Shown here: positions 7,913 to 15,455 of the stretch, piece after piece
Numbering within the stretch: the stretch's first letter is position 1
How the letters are laid out: every line of letters begins with the position of its first letter
Origin: Ilumatobacteraceae bacterium
GTDB taxonomy: Bacteria > Actinomycetota > Acidimicrobiia > Acidimicrobiales > Ilumatobacteraceae
Assembly (NCBI GenBank): GCA_025464045.1
Contig: JAODBQ010000287.1
Span: 1 to 31,141 of the forward strand
DNA: 31,141 nt
Direction of reading: 5' to 3'
Program-made: the position numbers and the translations under genes
Notes under the pieces: generated by a model
What the model saw: only the letters and a program-made list of their open reading frames with translations
Databases searched by the model: none
Told to the model about the DNA's origin: nothing

Positions 7913-9007
7913 ATGGCAGGTGGCCGAGACGCGAGGAGCCGGCTCGTCGCCGAGCTCCCATTGATCCCGACGACGGTCATCGGCAGCTACCCGCAGCCAT
8001 CCTGGCTGATCGACCACGACCGGCTCCTGGAGAAGGGCGTCCCGCGCACGCTCGCTCCCGACGTCTGGCGGATCCCACCCGGGGAGCTCGACGAGGCCCT
8101 CGACGCGGCGACGCTGCTGGCCATCTATGACCAGGTGCAGGCGGGGATCGACATCGTCACCGACGGCGAGATCCGACGCGAGAGCTACTTCAACCACTTC
8201 GCGAACGCGCTCGACGGAGTCGATCGCGGACGGTTGGGGCAAGGCGTCAACCGGGTGGGCGGCCGATCGATGGTGCCGCTGGTGAGCGGCCCGATCCGGC
8301 GCGGCGCACCGGTGGAGCTCGCCGCGGCCGAGTTCCTGCGGTCCGCCACCGACCGGGCCACGAAGGTGACCGTGCCCGGTCCGTTCACCCTCAGCCAGCT
8401 GGCGCAGAACGAGCACTACCGCGATCAGCGCTCGCTCGCCCTCGCCTACGCCGACGCCATCCAGGAGGAGCTCAGCGATCTGGTGGCGGCGGGCGTCGAC
8501 GTGGTGCAGCTCGACGAGCCCTACCTCCAGGCCAATGCCGAGGCGGCGCGGAGCTTCGCCGTGGAGGCCATCGATCGCGCCCTCGCCGGCATCCGCGCCA
8601 CCACGGTGCTGCACACGTGCTACGGCTACGCGGTGTACGTGGCCGACAAGCGCGGTGGCTACCCGTTCCTCGCCGAGCTCGCCGAGTGCGCCGCCGACCA
8701 GCTGGCCATCGAGTTCGCCCAACCGCGGCTGGATCCTTCGCTGCTCGTGCCGTTGGCGGCGAAGACGATCGTGCTCGGTGTGCTCGACCTGTCGACACCG
8801 GACGTCGAAGCGCCGCACGTCATCGCCGACCGCCTCCGGGCCGCGCTCGAGGTGGTCCCGCCGGAGCGCCTCGTCGCGGCGCCCGACTGCGGGATGAAGT
8901 TCCTCACCAGACCGGTGGCGTTCGCCAAGCTCGCGGCGCTCGTGCAGGGCGCCGCGCAGGTCCGTGCCGAGCTGGGAGCCCGCGCCCTCGCCGACCCGCA
9001 GACGTGA
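7913..9007 (+). CDS. Cobalamin-independent methionine synthase (MetE) C-terminal-domain-like methyltransferase
   Basis: A 364-residue protein corresponding to the catalytic C-terminal barrel of MetE alone. It has PTTVIGSYPQPSWL near the start, VTDGEIRRESYFNHF, VTVPGPFTLSQLA and VQLDEPYLQ. The zinc-site residues can be placed: His234 and Cys236 in LHTCYGY, Glu267 in LAIEFAQP and Cys326 in PDCGMK. A full MetE is about twice as long, with an N-terminal half that binds polyglutamyl folate, so this stand-alone form probably uses another methyl donor or thiol acceptor. It starts 9 nt after the VOC gene without a clear ribosome binding site and may be co-transcribed with it. Whether it belongs to benzoate metabolism is unknown; it could make methionine or dispose of C1 units. 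Confidence 0.85.
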   Translation: MAGGRDARSRLVAELPLIPTTVIGSYPQPSWLIDHDRLLEKGVPRTLAPDVWRIPPGELDEALDAATLLAIYDQVQAGIDIVTDGEIRRESYFNHFANALDGVDRGRLGQGVNRVGGRSMVPLVSGPIRRGAPVELAAAEFLRSATDRATKVTVPGPFTLSQLAQNEHYRDQRSLALAYADAIQEELSDLVAAGVDVVQLDEPYLQANAEAARSFAVEAIDRALAGIRATTVLHTCYGYAVYVADKRGGYPFLAELAECAADQLAIEFAQPRLDPSLLVPLAAKTIVLGVLDLSTPDVEAPHVIADRLRAALEVVPPERLVAAPDCGMKFLTRPVAFAKLAALVQGAAQVRAELGARALADPQT

Positions 9008-9021
9008 GCCGCACAGGCCTC

Positions 9022-9027
9022 TACAGT
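9022..9027 (+). promoter_or_regulatory. Putative -10 element for a leaderless start at 9035
   Basis: TACAGT lies seven bases before the GTG at 9035, with no Shine-Dalgarno sequence between. This resembles the arrangement before the starts at 882, 17787, 27598 and, on the minus strand, 29448. Confidence 0.4.
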
Positions 9028-9034
9028 TCGCAGC

Positions 9035-9547
9035 GTGGGCATCATCGCCGGTGCATCGAGGGGCGCCGCCGCCGGCGTGCTGGCCACGGCCGCCATGGAC
9101 CTGCTCTGGTATCGCCGCTACCGCGACGGCGGCGGCGAGGCGAGCTTCACGCGATGGGAGCTGTCGACCGACGCGCATGACTTCGGCGCGGACGCGCCGG
9201 CACCGGCCAGGGTCGGCAAGCGCATCGCCGACGCGGTCGGGATCGATCTCGACGATTCGCTGGTCGCCCCGACGAACAACGTCGTGCACTGGATGACCGG
9301 AGTCGGTTGGGGCATGGTTGCCGGCATCGCCGCGTCCGTGCTGCCGGCGCCGACGCTGGGGGTCGGCGTCGGGACGGGTGCGACGGCATGGGGCACGTCA
9401 TATGCGGTGCTCGGCCGGCTCGGCATCTACAAGGCGATCACCGAGTACGACGAGGCGACGCTCTGGAAGGACCTGAGCGCCCACCTCGTCTTCGGGCTCA
9501 CGCTCGGCGTCGCGCTCGGCGCGGCGAAGGTGCTCCGCCGCCGCTGA
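9035..9547 (+). CDS. Small membrane protein of unknown function
   Basis: A 170-residue protein I cannot place in a named family. Hydrophobic stretches at about residues 2-23, 86-106, 108-130 and 148-166 suggest three or four membrane spans; between the first two is a polar loop (about 25-83) with RYRDGGGEASFTRWELSTDA and an aspartate-rich turn, and the C-terminus ends in KVLRRR. The general look recalls DUF1440/YagU-type inner-membrane proteins, but that is an impression only. The start is a GTG immediately after a -10-like TACAGT, which suggests a leaderless message separate from the MetE-like gene 27 bp upstream. Confidence 0.65.
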   Translation: MGIIAGASRGAAAGVLATAAMDLLWYRRYRDGGGEASFTRWELSTDAHDFGADAPAPARVGKRIADAVGIDLDDSLVAPTNNVVHWMTGVGWGMVAGIAASVLPAPTLGVGVGTGATAWGTSYAVLGRLGIYKAITEYDEATLWKDLSAHLVFGLTLGVALGAAKVLRRR

Positions 9548-9696
9548 TCGCCTGGCGGTGGCATGCCGCGGACCGGATCGGCTCCCCTCCGTCAGAGATG
9601 TGTCGTTGCCGATCTTCTCGCTATCCGCCCGAATGGGTAGGCCTATTCGTCCGATATCGCTACAGGTCGCGCGCATGCCAGTGCACATAGCGAGCT

Positions 9697-9726
9697 TTGC
9701 GGAGATTTGTGAAATGTAGTTATAGA
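9697..9726 (+). promoter_or_regulatory. Candidate promoter of the surface-protein cassette
   Basis: TTGCGG (9697-9702), an 18-bp spacer and TATAGA (9721-9726) fall in a locally AT-richer part of the 278-bp gap before the GTG at 9826. Predicted initiation near 9733 would give a leader of about 93 nt. The -10 is good, the -35 only moderate. Confidence 0.45.
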
Positions 9727-9766
9727 TTGCGCGCGTTGGGTAAAGGGCGCCAGCGGCCGTTTGGGG

Positions 9767-9782
9767 ACCTCCGCGCGGAGGT
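9767..9782. promoter_or_regulatory. Perfect 16-bp palindrome in the leader of the surface cassette
   Basis: ACCTCCGCGCGGAGGT is its own reverse complement. It lies about 40 bp downstream of the predicted -10 and 44 bp upstream of the GTG at 9826, where it could be an operator for a dimeric repressor or fold in the RNA. The right arm contains GGAGGT, resembling a ribosome binding site, but it is too far from the start to act as one. Confidence 0.5.
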
Positions 9783-9825
9783 GGCGGCTGTGGGCATCCA
9801 CCACATCAACACGAGGGAGAAGACA

Positions 9826-11016
9826 GTGATCCATCACGCACGCAGGTGGCACAGAATTGCCGCGTTGGGAGCCGTCGGCCTGCTCGCCGTCCCGGCAGCA
9901 GCGAACGCAGCATCCGGGCCGGCAGCGCATGACTCGACCGACCAGACGACGTCCGCCTTCATCGATCTGACCCAGGACGCGGTGACCAACACCGGCGACA
10001 ACGAACAGATCACGCGCACGACGCAGGACAACACCACCTCGCAGGAGGCAACGGGACATGCCGATGGCGGCGATTCGGATGCCGCAGCCGGCGACGGGGA
10101 CGCGCTCAGCGGCGACGCCACCGGCACCGCCGGTGACGGGATGTCCGACGTCAGCGGCGGGACCGCCACCACCACCGGCGATGCGACGATCGTCGACGCC
10201 ACCGGTGGCGACGCCGCGGCGACATCCGGCTCCGCCACCGCCACCGGCGGCGACGCGACGAGCACGGGCGGCGCGGGAGGCACGGCTGCCGCGACGAACG
10301 ACGCGACGTCGAGCAATGACGCCGGGGGTGGCAACTCGTTGACCACTGGGGCCGCGTCGGCCGACAACTCGGTCACGGGTTCGATCACCCAGTCGCAGGA
10401 CAACTCGTCGACCAACTCGGCATCGGCGACGACCAGCGGCGTCGGCGGTGGCACCGGCGGCGGGAGCGGCGCTCCGGCAGCCACGCACCCGACGGCACGC
10501 TCGACCGTCAGCCAGGACGCCTCCGTCGACATCAGCGTCAGCCAGTCGGCCGATGCGAACAGCGGCGGCAACGCGCAGACCACCACAGTGAACCAGTCGA
10601 ACAGCACCGATCAGGGCAGCGCGGCAGCAGCCGGTGGCGGCTCGTCGTCGGCGTTGGGCGGCACCGGCATCTCGACGGGCGGTAACGCCGACGCATCGGC
10701 GGGCAGCGGGACGAGCAGCGCGGACAGCACCGGCAACGGGGCCGCGGCCACCAGCACGGGTGGCGCAGCGACGTCGACCAGTGGTGCTGCCTCCGCAACC
10801 GGCGGCGCGGCGACGTCGACGGGTGGCGCAGGTGGCTCCGCCACCGCGGGCAACACCTCGAGCTCGAGCAACACCTCGAGCGGCGGCAACAGCGTCACCA
10901 CCGGCAGTGCGTCCTCGTCGAACAGCTCGAGCATCACCGTCTCCCAGAGCAGCTCGAACACCAGCACGAACACGAGCACGGACACCAGCACGGAGACGCC
11001 GGCCACCACCGGCTGA
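9826..11016 (+). CDS. Secreted low-complexity Gly/Ser/Thr/Ala repeat protein
   Basis: A 396-residue protein with a clear Sec signal peptide (HHARRWHRIAALGAVGLLAV, cleavage expected after PAAANA near residue 28). The mature part is almost entirely Gly, Ser, Thr, Ala, Asp and Asn. It falls into two similar halves: runs of short turns such as ATATGGDATSTGG, then a GGNS.TTG.AS..N block (about residues 167 and 351) and an ITxSQ...N block (about 186 and 370). The GTG at 9826 is chosen because GAGGGAGA lies just upstream; in-frame codons further 5' would bury the signal peptide. There is no sorting signal or lipobox, so it is probably released or bound non-covalently, perhaps to the LPATG protein encoded next, which shares its repeat motif. 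The composition fits a beta-solenoid or amyloid-like fibre subunit; that is inference. Confidence 0.75.
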   Translation: MIHHARRWHRIAALGAVGLLAVPAAANAASGPAAHDSTDQTTSAFIDLTQDAVTNTGDNEQITRTTQDNTTSQEATGHADGGDSDAAAGDGDALSGDATGTAGDGMSDVSGGTATTTGDATIVDATGGDAAATSGSATATGGDATSTGGAGGTAAATNDATSSNDAGGGNSLTTGAASADNSVTGSITQSQDNSSTNSASATTSGVGGGTGGGSGAPAATHPTARSTVSQDASVDISVSQSADANSGGNAQTTTVNQSNSTDQGSAAAAGGGSSSALGGTGISTGGNADASAGSGTSSADSTGNGAAATSTGGAATSTSGAASATGGAATSTGGAGGSATAGNTSSSSNTSSGGNSVTTGSASSSNSSSITVSQSSSNTSTNTSTDTSTETPATTG

Positions 11017-11053
11017 ACCGCAGCACAGCGAGAGCAGTCGGCAGTCAGCAGCA

Positions 11054-11128
11054 CGTTGAGCACCGCTCAACGCTGGACAGCAACGTGAGCAGGGGTGGCA
11101 GGTCAGCGATCTGCCACCCCGACTGCTC
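11054..11128 (+). promoter_or_regulatory. Two tandem hairpins between the secreted and anchored protein genes
   Basis: CGTTGAGC / GCTCAACG (11054-11061, 11065-11072) forms an 8-bp stem with a 3-nt loop. It is followed by GGGGTGGCAG / CTGCCACCCC (11092-11101, 11111-11120), a 10-bp stem with a 9-nt loop. With a 3-nt bulge, the second can be extended outward by GAGCAG / CTGCTC (11087-11092, 11123-11128). No T-run follows, so full termination is doubtful; partial termination or protection of the upstream message is more likely. Confidence 0.55.
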
Positions 11129-11170
11129 GTCAGCAGCACGTCCGAGTGGAACAACGGCGAGGGAGTGAGC

Positions 11171-13423
11171 GTGGGTCGAATCGCGAGGTGTGCCGGCATC
11201 GCAGCGGTGCTGGCGGTGCTGGGCACGACATGCCCGGCATGGGCCGACGAGGGTGGTGCCGAGTCGGTGCAGCCCGCTCCGCCGACCACGACCATCGTCA
11301 TCACGGCGGTGATCCCGAGCGAGGCGGCGGCCGACGTTGCGCCGACCGGTGATGCCCCGACCACCGAGGCGGAGAGCGCACCGCACGACGGGGATGCGAC
11401 GACGACGACGACAAATGCGCCCTCGACGTCGACGTCGACGTCGACGTTGCCGTCGACTTCGACGTCAACTTCGACGGGCGACGCTCGCTCCTCGACCACG
11501 GTCGCGACGCCCGTGGCAACACCATCATCATCGGACGAGCCCGCCACCACCACCACGAGCCCCACTCGCTCCGGCACCACCGACCCCGTCTCCGGGGCAG
11601 CCACGTCCACCACCTCGACCTCTACCACCTCGACCTCGACGACCTCGCCCGCTGCACGAGCAACGAGCACCGAGACCGGGACGCAGACGGTCGACGTCTC
11701 GGGCACCGCCATCGCGGTGGCGTCCAGCGGGGGCAACCAGGTCACGACCGGGCCCGGCGCCGGCCAGGACGGCTCGTCGGGCACGGGCAGCGTTGACGTG
11801 CACACCGGCTCCGCGACCGCCGTCGGCAACCGCGACACGACCGTGATCGACCAGCAGGCGATCACGGTCCTCACCGACCAGGCCACCGCGAACGTGACCC
11901 AGGTCGTCCTGGTCTTCAACATCGGCGCGGCGACGGCCGACACCGGGCTGAACAGCGCCACCGCCTCCGACGCCGCGGGCTCGAGCGGATCCGGCCAGAT
12001 CACGACCGGCTCGGCCACGGCTGTCGGCAACGCGGCCGACACGTACGTCACCCAGGCCGCAACGGCAGGAGCGCAGCAGGGCACGTCCGATGCCTCGACC
12101 CAGCGCGTCACCACGGTGCGACTCGGCGTCTCGATCGCCACGTCGGGCGGGAACTCGATCGCCATCACCGGCCAGACCTCCGGCAGCGCGTCGGTCCAAT
12201 CCGGAGCGGCGCAAGCGACCGGGAACGACTCGACGACGGGCGTCTCGCAGGCGGCGACCGCCGTCGGCTCGGACACGGCTCAGCTCACGATCGACCAGCG
12301 CGCGCTCGTGTTCAACTTCGGCGTCGCCATCGCGGACAGCGGACTGAACCAGGTGAGCGGATTGGCGGGCTCGCTGGCCGCCACGCCCGATCCCGACGTC
12401 GCCCAGCAGCTGTTCGCGGTGCTCCTGCCCGTGCTGCTCAGCTCGTACTCGACGGCGGACGGCACCGGCGCGATCACCACCGGAGACGCCACCGCGGTCG
12501 GCAACAAGTCGACGACCCTGATCGATCAGTCGGCGACGGCCACGGCCACCGGGGACGGCTCGGCGAGCATCCACCAACAGGTCGTCGTCGCCAACGTCGG
12601 TGCTGCCGTGGCGTCGACGGGCGGCAACGCGATCGGGGCCACCCAGGACGCGTCGTCCGGCCAGCTCGACGAGGCGACGACCGCGGTCGTCAACCAGCTC
12701 GCCGCCTTCCTCGCCAACCTGCTGGCCCAGATCTCCGCCGCCACGAACGGGAGCTCCGACTCGTCGCACGGCGATCTCGTGCTGCCCTTCGGCGACCTCC
12801 TCATCAACATCAGCAGTCAGCTGGATGCCAACGCCTACTCGTTGGCGGGCCCAGCCGGCAGCGGTCCACGGGCAAACATCCGCCAGGTGTCGGCAGTCGT
12901 CAGCCTCGGGATGTCCAGGGCCAACACGGGCGGCAACACGACGATCTCGATCGTCACCGGTCCGATGTCCGCGACGAACACGGGCACCGACCGCGCGCAG
13001 GTGGTCACCGGGAACGTGTCGGCGGTGAACCACAGCCTCGTCGTGATCTGTCAGCTGGATGACGCAGCCGGGCACTTCTGCCTCGCGCCGCCGACGCCCT
13101 CGACGCCGCCGACCGACCCGCCGACCGATCCGCCGACGGGCGGGAGCGTGGTCGGGAGCGAGCCCGCCGTTCCCGTCACGGATCCGACGATCGGCAGCGC
13201 CGCGCCGACCGCGCAGATCATCGGCGCCGAGCCGACTCCCGAGCCGCGGTCGCACGGCCAGGCGTTCGCATCGTCCGGTCCGGTGCCGCAGGCGGTCGGC
13301 GCAGCGTCGGGACGGACGCTGCCGGCCACGGGCACCGACAGCGATGCGCTCGTGCGCATCGCGCTGCTGCTGCTGCTCACCGGCGGTGCGCTGCAGCTCG
13401 TACGGAGGCGGGCGACACCATGA
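11171..13423 (+). CDS. LPXTG-anchored surface protein with about six GGN/TTG/GN/Q repeats
   Basis: A 750-residue cell-wall protein. It has a signal peptide (ARCAGIAAVLAVLGTTCPAWA), a Ser/Thr-rich stalk (about residues 35-165) and about six diverged repeats of 60-110 residues. The repeats follow a rough pattern of Q..VV.NIG.A.A.TGGN, then G.ITTG.ATAVGN.STT.I.Q.ATA. A Pro-rich segment (PPTDPPTDPPTGG) follows, and the C-terminus is a sorting signal: LPATG, a hydrophobic run (LVRIALLLLLTGGALQLV) and a final RRR. Sortase would therefore link it to peptidoglycan. The GTG at 11171 is preferred to the one at 11165 because GAGGGAG (11158-11164) is correctly spaced only for it. One Cys pair (VICQLDDAAGHFCL) closes the last repeat. 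Its stop overlaps the lipoprotein start. No sortase gene is in the window. Function unknown; adhesin or fibre anchor is inferred. Confidence 0.85.
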   Translation: MGRIARCAGIAAVLAVLGTTCPAWADEGGAESVQPAPPTTTIVITAVIPSEAAADVAPTGDAPTTEAESAPHDGDATTTTTNAPSTSTSTSTLPSTSTSTSTGDARSSTTVATPVATPSSSDEPATTTTSPTRSGTTDPVSGAATSTTSTSTTSTSTTSPAARATSTETGTQTVDVSGTAIAVASSGGNQVTTGPGAGQDGSSGTGSVDVHTGSATAVGNRDTTVIDQQAITVLTDQATANVTQVVLVFNIGAATADTGLNSATASDAAGSSGSGQITTGSATAVGNAADTYVTQAATAGAQQGTSDASTQRVTTVRLGVSIATSGGNSIAITGQTSGSASVQSGAAQATGNDSTTGVSQAATAVGSDTAQLTIDQRALVFNFGVAIADSGLNQVSGLAGSLAATPDPDVAQQLFAVLLPVLLSSYSTADGTGAITTGDATAVGNKSTTLIDQSATATATGDGSASIHQQVVVANVGAAVASTGGNAIGATQDASSGQLDEATTAVVNQLAAFLANLLAQISAATNGSSDSSHGDLVLPFGDLLINISSQLDANAYSLAGPAGSGPRANIRQVSAVVSLGMSRANTGGNTTISIVTGPMSATNTGTDRAQVVTGNVSAVNHSLVVICQLDDAAGHFCLAPPTPSTPPTDPPTDPPTGGSVVGSEPAVPVTDPTIGSAAPTAQIIGAEPTPEPRSHGQAFASSGPVPQAVGAASGRTLPATGTDSDALVRIALLLLLTGGALQLVRRRATP

Positions 13424-13941
13424 GCGCCCGCTCGTGCCGTCGAGTGCCGTGCCTGGTGGTCGCGCTCGGGCTGTTCGCCCTGGCAGGCTGCGGGTCCGAG
13501 CAGGTCGCCACGGAGCCGAGCACGACGACGTCTCCGGCACCGACCGTCACGGCTCGTTCGACGAACGACACGGGGGCCCCTGCGTCGGCGACGACGACGT
13601 CCCCGACCCGTGCACCATCGACCACGCAGGAGGGCACCATGACGACGAACGAGCAGCACCGCGACGCATCGTCCACATCACAGGTGACCAGCACCTCCTC
13701 GCATCACGCGGTCATCCGCACGGATGGCGGTTCGTTGGACGTCTCCGGCGATGGACAGGCGCTCGCCGTCAACGACGTCACGACCGCGGCCGGGTGGGAA
13801 CTGACGATCGACCACCCCGACGCACGACGCGTCGATGCCACGTTCACGAAGGTCGGCAGCCGGATCGAGGTCAGCATCACCGCCACCGCTGGCGGCATCA
13901 GCAGCTCGACCCGATCATCCAGCACGTCCAGCTCGTCCTGA
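13420..13941 (+). CDS. Small lipoprotein of the surface cassette
   Basis: A 173-residue protein with a lipoprotein signal: basic start, hydrophobic core LVVALGLFALAGC, and Cys24 as the lipidation site. A Thr/Ser/Pro-rich linker (about 25-90) leads to a compact domain (about 93-160; VIRTDGGSLDVSGDGQ, then GWELTIDHPDARRVDATFTK) and a final serine-rich tail. I recognise no family; the domain has alternating polar and hydrophobic residues, as in beta-strand proteins. The ATG at 13420 overlaps the TGA of the LPATG gene (ATGA), so the two are translationally coupled. It is probably the membrane-side partner of the two repeat proteins, which is inferred only from gene order. Confidence 0.75.
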   Translation: MSARSCRRVPCLVVALGLFALAGCGSEQVATEPSTTTSPAPTVTARSTNDTGAPASATTTSPTRAPSTTQEGTMTTNEQHRDASSTSQVTSTSSHHAVIRTDGGSLDVSGDGQALAVNDVTTAAGWELTIDHPDARRVDATFTKVGSRIEVSITATAGGISSSTRSSSTSSSS

Positions 13942-14046
13942 CCGGGCTGCGCCCTGCGGCGCGCCGCGGACGGAACCATCGCGATCGCGAGGAGGTCGCG
14001 CGCACACTCGCTCAGCCCGCCGTCCTGTGCGTGGCAGCATCGAACG

Positions 14047-15315
14047 ATGAGCAACTCGACGGTCGCGCCGCGCGGGCTGAGCCACAGGATCACGCGGATG
14101 ACCGGCCGCGATCCGAACGAATCGCACCGCGCCGCCACACCGCTGGAGCTGCTGTTCGACCTGACCTTCGTGGTCGCGTTCGGGCAGGCGAGCGAGCAGA
14201 TGGCGCACCTCGTGGCCGAGGGGCACGTCGGCCCGGCGATCGGCGGGTTCGCGTTCGCGGTGTTCGCGATCTGCTGGGCATGGATCAACTTCACCTGGTT
14301 CGCGTCCGCCTACGACACCGACGACTGGTTCTACCGACTGACGACGATGGTTCAGATGGTCGGTGTGATCGTGCTCGCGCTCGGGCTCCCGGCCATGTTC
14401 CACTCGGTCGATGCCGGCCACTCGCTCGGCAACGGGGTGATGGTGGCGGGCTACGTCGTGATGCGGATCGCGATGGTCGCCCAGTGGGAGCGAGCCGCAC
14501 GCGACGATCCGCAGCGGCGAGCGACAGCGAAGCTGAACGGACTGACGCTGCTCGGCGCGCAGGTCGGCTGGGTCGCGCTGGCGATCGCCGACCCCAGCAT
14601 CCCCGTCGCCGCCGTCGTCGGTGCGGGCCTCGCCTCCATCGAGCTCTCCGGTCCCGTCATCGCCGAACGCAGGACGGGTGGATCGCCCTGGCACGCCCAC
14701 CACGTCGCCGAGCGGTACGGGCTGCTGACGATCATCGTGCTCGGCGAGGCGCTGCTCGGGACCGTCACCTCCGTCGCGGCAATCGTCGCGACGTCGGGCT
14801 GGACCGCCGAGGCGGTGATCGTCGTGACCGCCGGCGTCGGCCTGACCTTCAGCCTGTGGTGGACCTACTTCATCCTCCCGTCCGCCGACGTCCTCCATCA
14901 CCACCGCGAGCGCTCGGTCGTCTGGGGCTACGGGCACATGCTGATCTTCGGATCCATCGCGGCGATCGGCGCCGGCGTCCACGTGGCCGCCTTCGTCGTC
15001 GAAGGCGACGCGCGCATCGGCACACTCGGCGCGGTGCTCGCCGTGGCGGTCCCCGTCCTGATCTTCTCGACCGCGCTGTTCGGTCTCTACACGTACCTCG
15101 TCCACGATGGAGACGGTTTCCACATCTGGTTGTTCGCCGGAGTCGTGCTCGCGCGCGCGCTCGCCGTCGCGGTCGCTGCCGTGGGCGGCTCGATCGGCGC
15201 CTGCCTGATCCTCATCACGCTCGCACCGCTCATCGTCGTCGTCGGCTACGAGACGGTCGGTCACCGCCACGCAGCCGCCGTGTTGGAACGAACGCTCGTC
15301 GACAGCGACCCGTGA
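14047..15315 (+). CDS. ltrA: Low temperature requirement protein A (LtrA) family membrane protein
   Basis: A 422-residue multi-pass membrane protein. The family signature is clear at the N-terminus: ATPLELLFDLTFVVAFGQAS (about residues 30-49), followed by roughly ten hydrophobic segments and the conserved HHVAERYGLLTIIVLGEALL (about 217-236) and FSLWWTYFILP (about 270-280) stretches. LtrA was named from a Listeria gene needed for growth in the cold, but the biochemical role of the family is not established. The start at 14047 has no ribosome binding site, yet the family signature begins about 30 residues in, as is normal. It is monocistronic as far as can be seen: 105 bp after the lipoprotein and 140 bp before the MFS gene. 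Confidence 0.9.
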   Translation: MSNSTVAPRGLSHRITRMTGRDPNESHRAATPLELLFDLTFVVAFGQASEQMAHLVAEGHVGPAIGGFAFAVFAICWAWINFTWFASAYDTDDWFYRLTTMVQMVGVIVLALGLPAMFHSVDAGHSLGNGVMVAGYVVMRIAMVAQWERAARDDPQRRATAKLNGLTLLGAQVGWVALAIADPSIPVAAVVGAGLASIELSGPVIAERRTGGSPWHAHHVAERYGLLTIIVLGEALLGTVTSVAAIVATSGWTAEAVIVVTAGVGLTFSLWWTYFILPSADVLHHHRERSVVWGYGHMLIFGSIAAIGAGVHVAAFVVEGDARIGTLGAVLAVAVPVLIFSTALFGLYTYLVHDGDGFHIWLFAGVVLARALAVAVAAVGGSIGACLILITLAPLIVVVGYETVGHRHAAAVLERTLVDSDP

Positions 15316-15455
15316 CCGCGCGCGCCGCGTGCGCCGACTGATGGAGGTGCGTGCGTTCTCCGTGGGGTCCGAAGGCAGCGATCACGTCCTCGGCTCCGTC
15401 GGTCGCCCCCGAACGGAGGCGCACCGCCGACGAGCTCGTCGGTCAAGCTCGGCCC

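Noticed and set aside
6110..9289. Minus-strand open frame of 1059 codons
   Set aside because: It lies opposite the ligase, hydrolase, VOC and MetE-like genes, which have clear family motifs. The product is Arg/His/Gly-rich with no domain; it results from high G+C.
9643..12276. Minus-strand open frame of 877 codons opposite the surface cassette
   Set aside because: It mirrors the Gly/Ser/Thr-rich repeats of the plus-strand genes. Signal peptides and the LPATG signal support the plus strand.
11528..13540. Minus-strand open frame of 670 codons
   Set aside because: Arg/Gly/Asp-rich shadow of the LPATG protein gene, with no recognisable motif.
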